From positions 1 to 44,832 of the forward strand of contig CAJUBQ010000036.1 in the NCBI GenBank assembly GCA_910584595.1: 44,832 nt of DNA. Reading direction: 5' to 3'. Of the stretch, positions 43,454 through 44,832 are shown piece after piece. The notes beneath the pieces were generated by a model. It did not search any database, had not been told where the DNA came from, and worked only from the letters and a program-made list of their open reading frames with translations. Source of the DNA: an uncultured Eubacterium sp. (GTDB taxonomy: Bacteria; Bacillota; Clostridia; Lachnospirales; Lachnospiraceae). The position numbers were made by a program, and so were the translations under genes. Each line of letters begins with the position of its first letter. Position 1 is the stretch's first letter.

Positions 43454-44620
43454 TTAAACACGCTCCAGTTTTTGGTCTATCCAATGCCTGACTGTCTTAA
43501 CAGCCGTATCGTTTTTCGTGCATTTCAACAGACAGATTTGTATTTGCTTTGCAAGTGCAGTCATAAAATCCAGATTGCATTGCAGCATACCGGCATTCCA
43601 GGCTGGAGAAATAAGCCGCTGCGTGGTCAGCAGTATTTTTTGGCACATGGGCAGCTCGATGCATATATCGTGCGTACTTTGATTTAACAGGATGATGCCG
43701 CCTAATGGGTAAGCGTCCGTATGAAAGATGCCTGAGGTTCCACACCAGGGCAGTCCGTAGACCATTGGCAGTCCGTCAGTGATGGCAATCAGATTCAGAT
43801 CACCATTTAATATGGGCACATGATAAAGCTCTTTCCACATGTTCGTATGTGTTGATTTGCCCATGCCCGAATGGCCGGAAAACAGCCAGACGCTTTCGCG
43901 ATAGAGGATCGAAGCGGAATGCAGAACAAAACAGCTGTGTTTTTGCGCCGTATACAAAAATAAAAAGCGGATGACATGGAACAGATCTGTGCAAAATGAT
44001 TCATTCTCAGTCTTGTTAAAATAAATAGCTGCGTCACTGCCGCTTTTAGAAATAAGGGCTCCTGTAATATGCGGCATCTGCGGAAATTGCATGACGTATT
44101 GGTCCGCTGTTTCATAAACACATAGCTCTGGATTTTGAATGAATAAAAATCTCTGTTCCGGCAGGGAAAAGGCGGTATTTTTCAAAACAATCGTAAGGTC
44201 TGTGTATGCAGTATCATCCGTTTGAAAGGAAAGTAATTCTGCTGCAATATAGTTCAAAGGCCCAATCAGCCTGATATGCAAAGGGCCTATTTGAAAACAG
44301 GCCGAACAGTCTGACGGGTTTGCCGGGGGATGATAGAATGGAGCTTCTTCTAACAGGATGCCAAGTGCAAAGAGCTGATCCAGATAATCAGTCAGATCTT
44401 GTTTCAACTGTGGAAGATCTTTCGCAGTGGCATCGCAATATTTTGCGAAACAGGCTAACAGTTCCTCGTAGTTTGTAATATGGTGCAGCGTTTTCCATAG
44501 AAAAACACCGGTTTCGTTTAGCCGGATACCCCGCTGGTGGTCAGCAATGCCCTGTCCATGGGGAAGCAGATAAGCAGTCCCGGCAATGTTGTGCAGAGAA
44601 AAAACAGGATTCGTTTTCAT
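43454..44620 (-). CDS. PqqD-like domain fused to an HPr-kinase-like domain
   Basis: About 388 residues from ATG 44620. The first 100 residues look like a PqqD peptide-binding chaperone (RGIRLNETGVFLWKTLHH..., DYLDQLFALGILLEEAP). The C-terminal part is HprK-like: SVWLFSGHSGMGKSTHTNMW with the P-loop GHSGMGKST, then NGDLNLIAI and GLPWCGTSG. This fusion type occurs in lasso-peptide-like and other RiPP loci, where the kinase modifies the precursor. It lies upstream of the peptide-like gene on the same strand, separated by about 290 bases with a structured leader. Confidence 0.75.
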   Translation of the reverse strand: MKTNPVFSLHNIAGTAYLLPHGQGIADHQRGIRLNETGVFLWKTLHHITNYEELLACFAKYCDATAKDLPQLKQDLTDYLDQLFALGILLEEAPFYHPPANPSDCSACFQIGPLHIRLIGPLNYIAAELLSFQTDDTAYTDLTIVLKNTAFSLPEQRFLFIQNPELCVYETADQYVMQFPQMPHITGALISKSGSDAAIYFNKTENESFCTDLFHVIRFLFLYTAQKHSCFVLHSASILYRESVWLFSGHSGMGKSTHTNMWKELYHVPILNGDLNLIAITDGLPMVYGLPWCGTSGIFHTDAYPLGGIILLNQSTHDICIELPMCQKILLTTQRLISPAWNAGMLQCNLDFMTALAKQIQICLLKCTKNDTAVKTVRHWIDQKLERV

Positions 44621-44787
44621 AAGCAATTCTTTCTTTGAGTTTAAATTGTAATTTGATAATGCCGTCGTTTATTTATACTGTTATATTTCTATGAATCTAA
44701 TTTTAGTATAGCATTTTGGAATAAAAAATGCTACGATAAAAAATATGGTTACTTTTCACGGGGTGGGGCAAGTAATAAAGCAACCGT

Positions 44788-44832
44788 TTAGACAAAGTGT
44801 TGCTTTTTCTGGATTACCGGACGCCGGATGGT
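44788..44832 (+). repeat. Dispersed palindromic element, copy 3 (cut by the window edge)
   Basis: TTTAGACAAAGTGTTGC followed by GGATTACCGGACGCCGG repeats the start of copies 1 and 2 (TAGATAAAAATGTT, GGATTCCCGGACGCTG) with the same order and spacing. The stem sequence then diverges, as between copies 1 and 2. Confidence 0.65.

Overview
The window looks like chromosome from an anaerobic, low-GC Gram-positive bacterium of the Clostridia, most likely a gut Lachnospiraceae. This rests on extended AGGAGG(TGA)-type ribosome binding sites, the [FeFe]-hydrogenase maturation genes hydG and hydF with their small TM1266-type partner, VanZ- and DUF6142-type membrane proteins, and a PqqD/HprK-type peptide-modification locus.

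About 1-28,050 is one integrated mobile element whose left end lies before the window. It is more AT-rich than the flanking chromosome and most of its genes are unfamiliar. It opens with the end of a small hydrophobic toxin-like peptide, then a leftward ImmA-type protease and Xre repressor pair, facing a rightward promoter. That promoter leads into a TubR-like/TubZ partition pair flanked by 11-bp-phased AAATG repeats. A run of small orphan genes follows (3.2-6.8 kb), including a broken and partly duplicated ParB-like gene. Next come a repeat-rich control region and a likely replication protein (7.0-8.3 kb), a ParB-like protein with a J-domain-like tail (9.1-10.3 kb), and a DExH helicase with a NUMOD-like tail (11.1-13.1 kb).

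The most striking part is 13.2-26.0 kb. A 916-residue protein carries a DLDTD motif in the sequence context of the two-barrel RNA polymerases (YonO, crAss-like phage and RNA-silencing families). It is followed by 320 bp holding seven consecutive hairpins, a 60-residue HTH protein, and a giant tail tape-measure gene of about 3,060 codons with an internal NlpC/P60 domain. That giant gene is split by a single -1 frameshift. A coiled-coil protein, an excisionase-like protein and a tyrosine integrase close the element just upstream of pyrE. The layout suggests a phage or phage-plasmid that can be kept by TubZ/ParB-type partition, and whose giant tail gene may be served by its own polymerase. No capsid, portal or terminase gene is in the window.

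From 28.1 kb onward the sequence is chromosomal: pyrE, vanZ-like, DUF6142, an M29 aminopeptidase and purE; a small sigma factor with a secreted and a membrane protein; then hydF, a TM1266-like gene and hydG on the minus strand. Between hydF and an LspA-like gene lie two inverted copies of a dispersed palindromic element of about 270 bp. Their long stems differ in sequence but keep base pairing in both copies, and a third copy begins at the window edge. The last part holds a MATE exporter, an ABC exporter, a candidate RiPP-type peptide with a structured leader, and a PqqD-HprK-like kinase.
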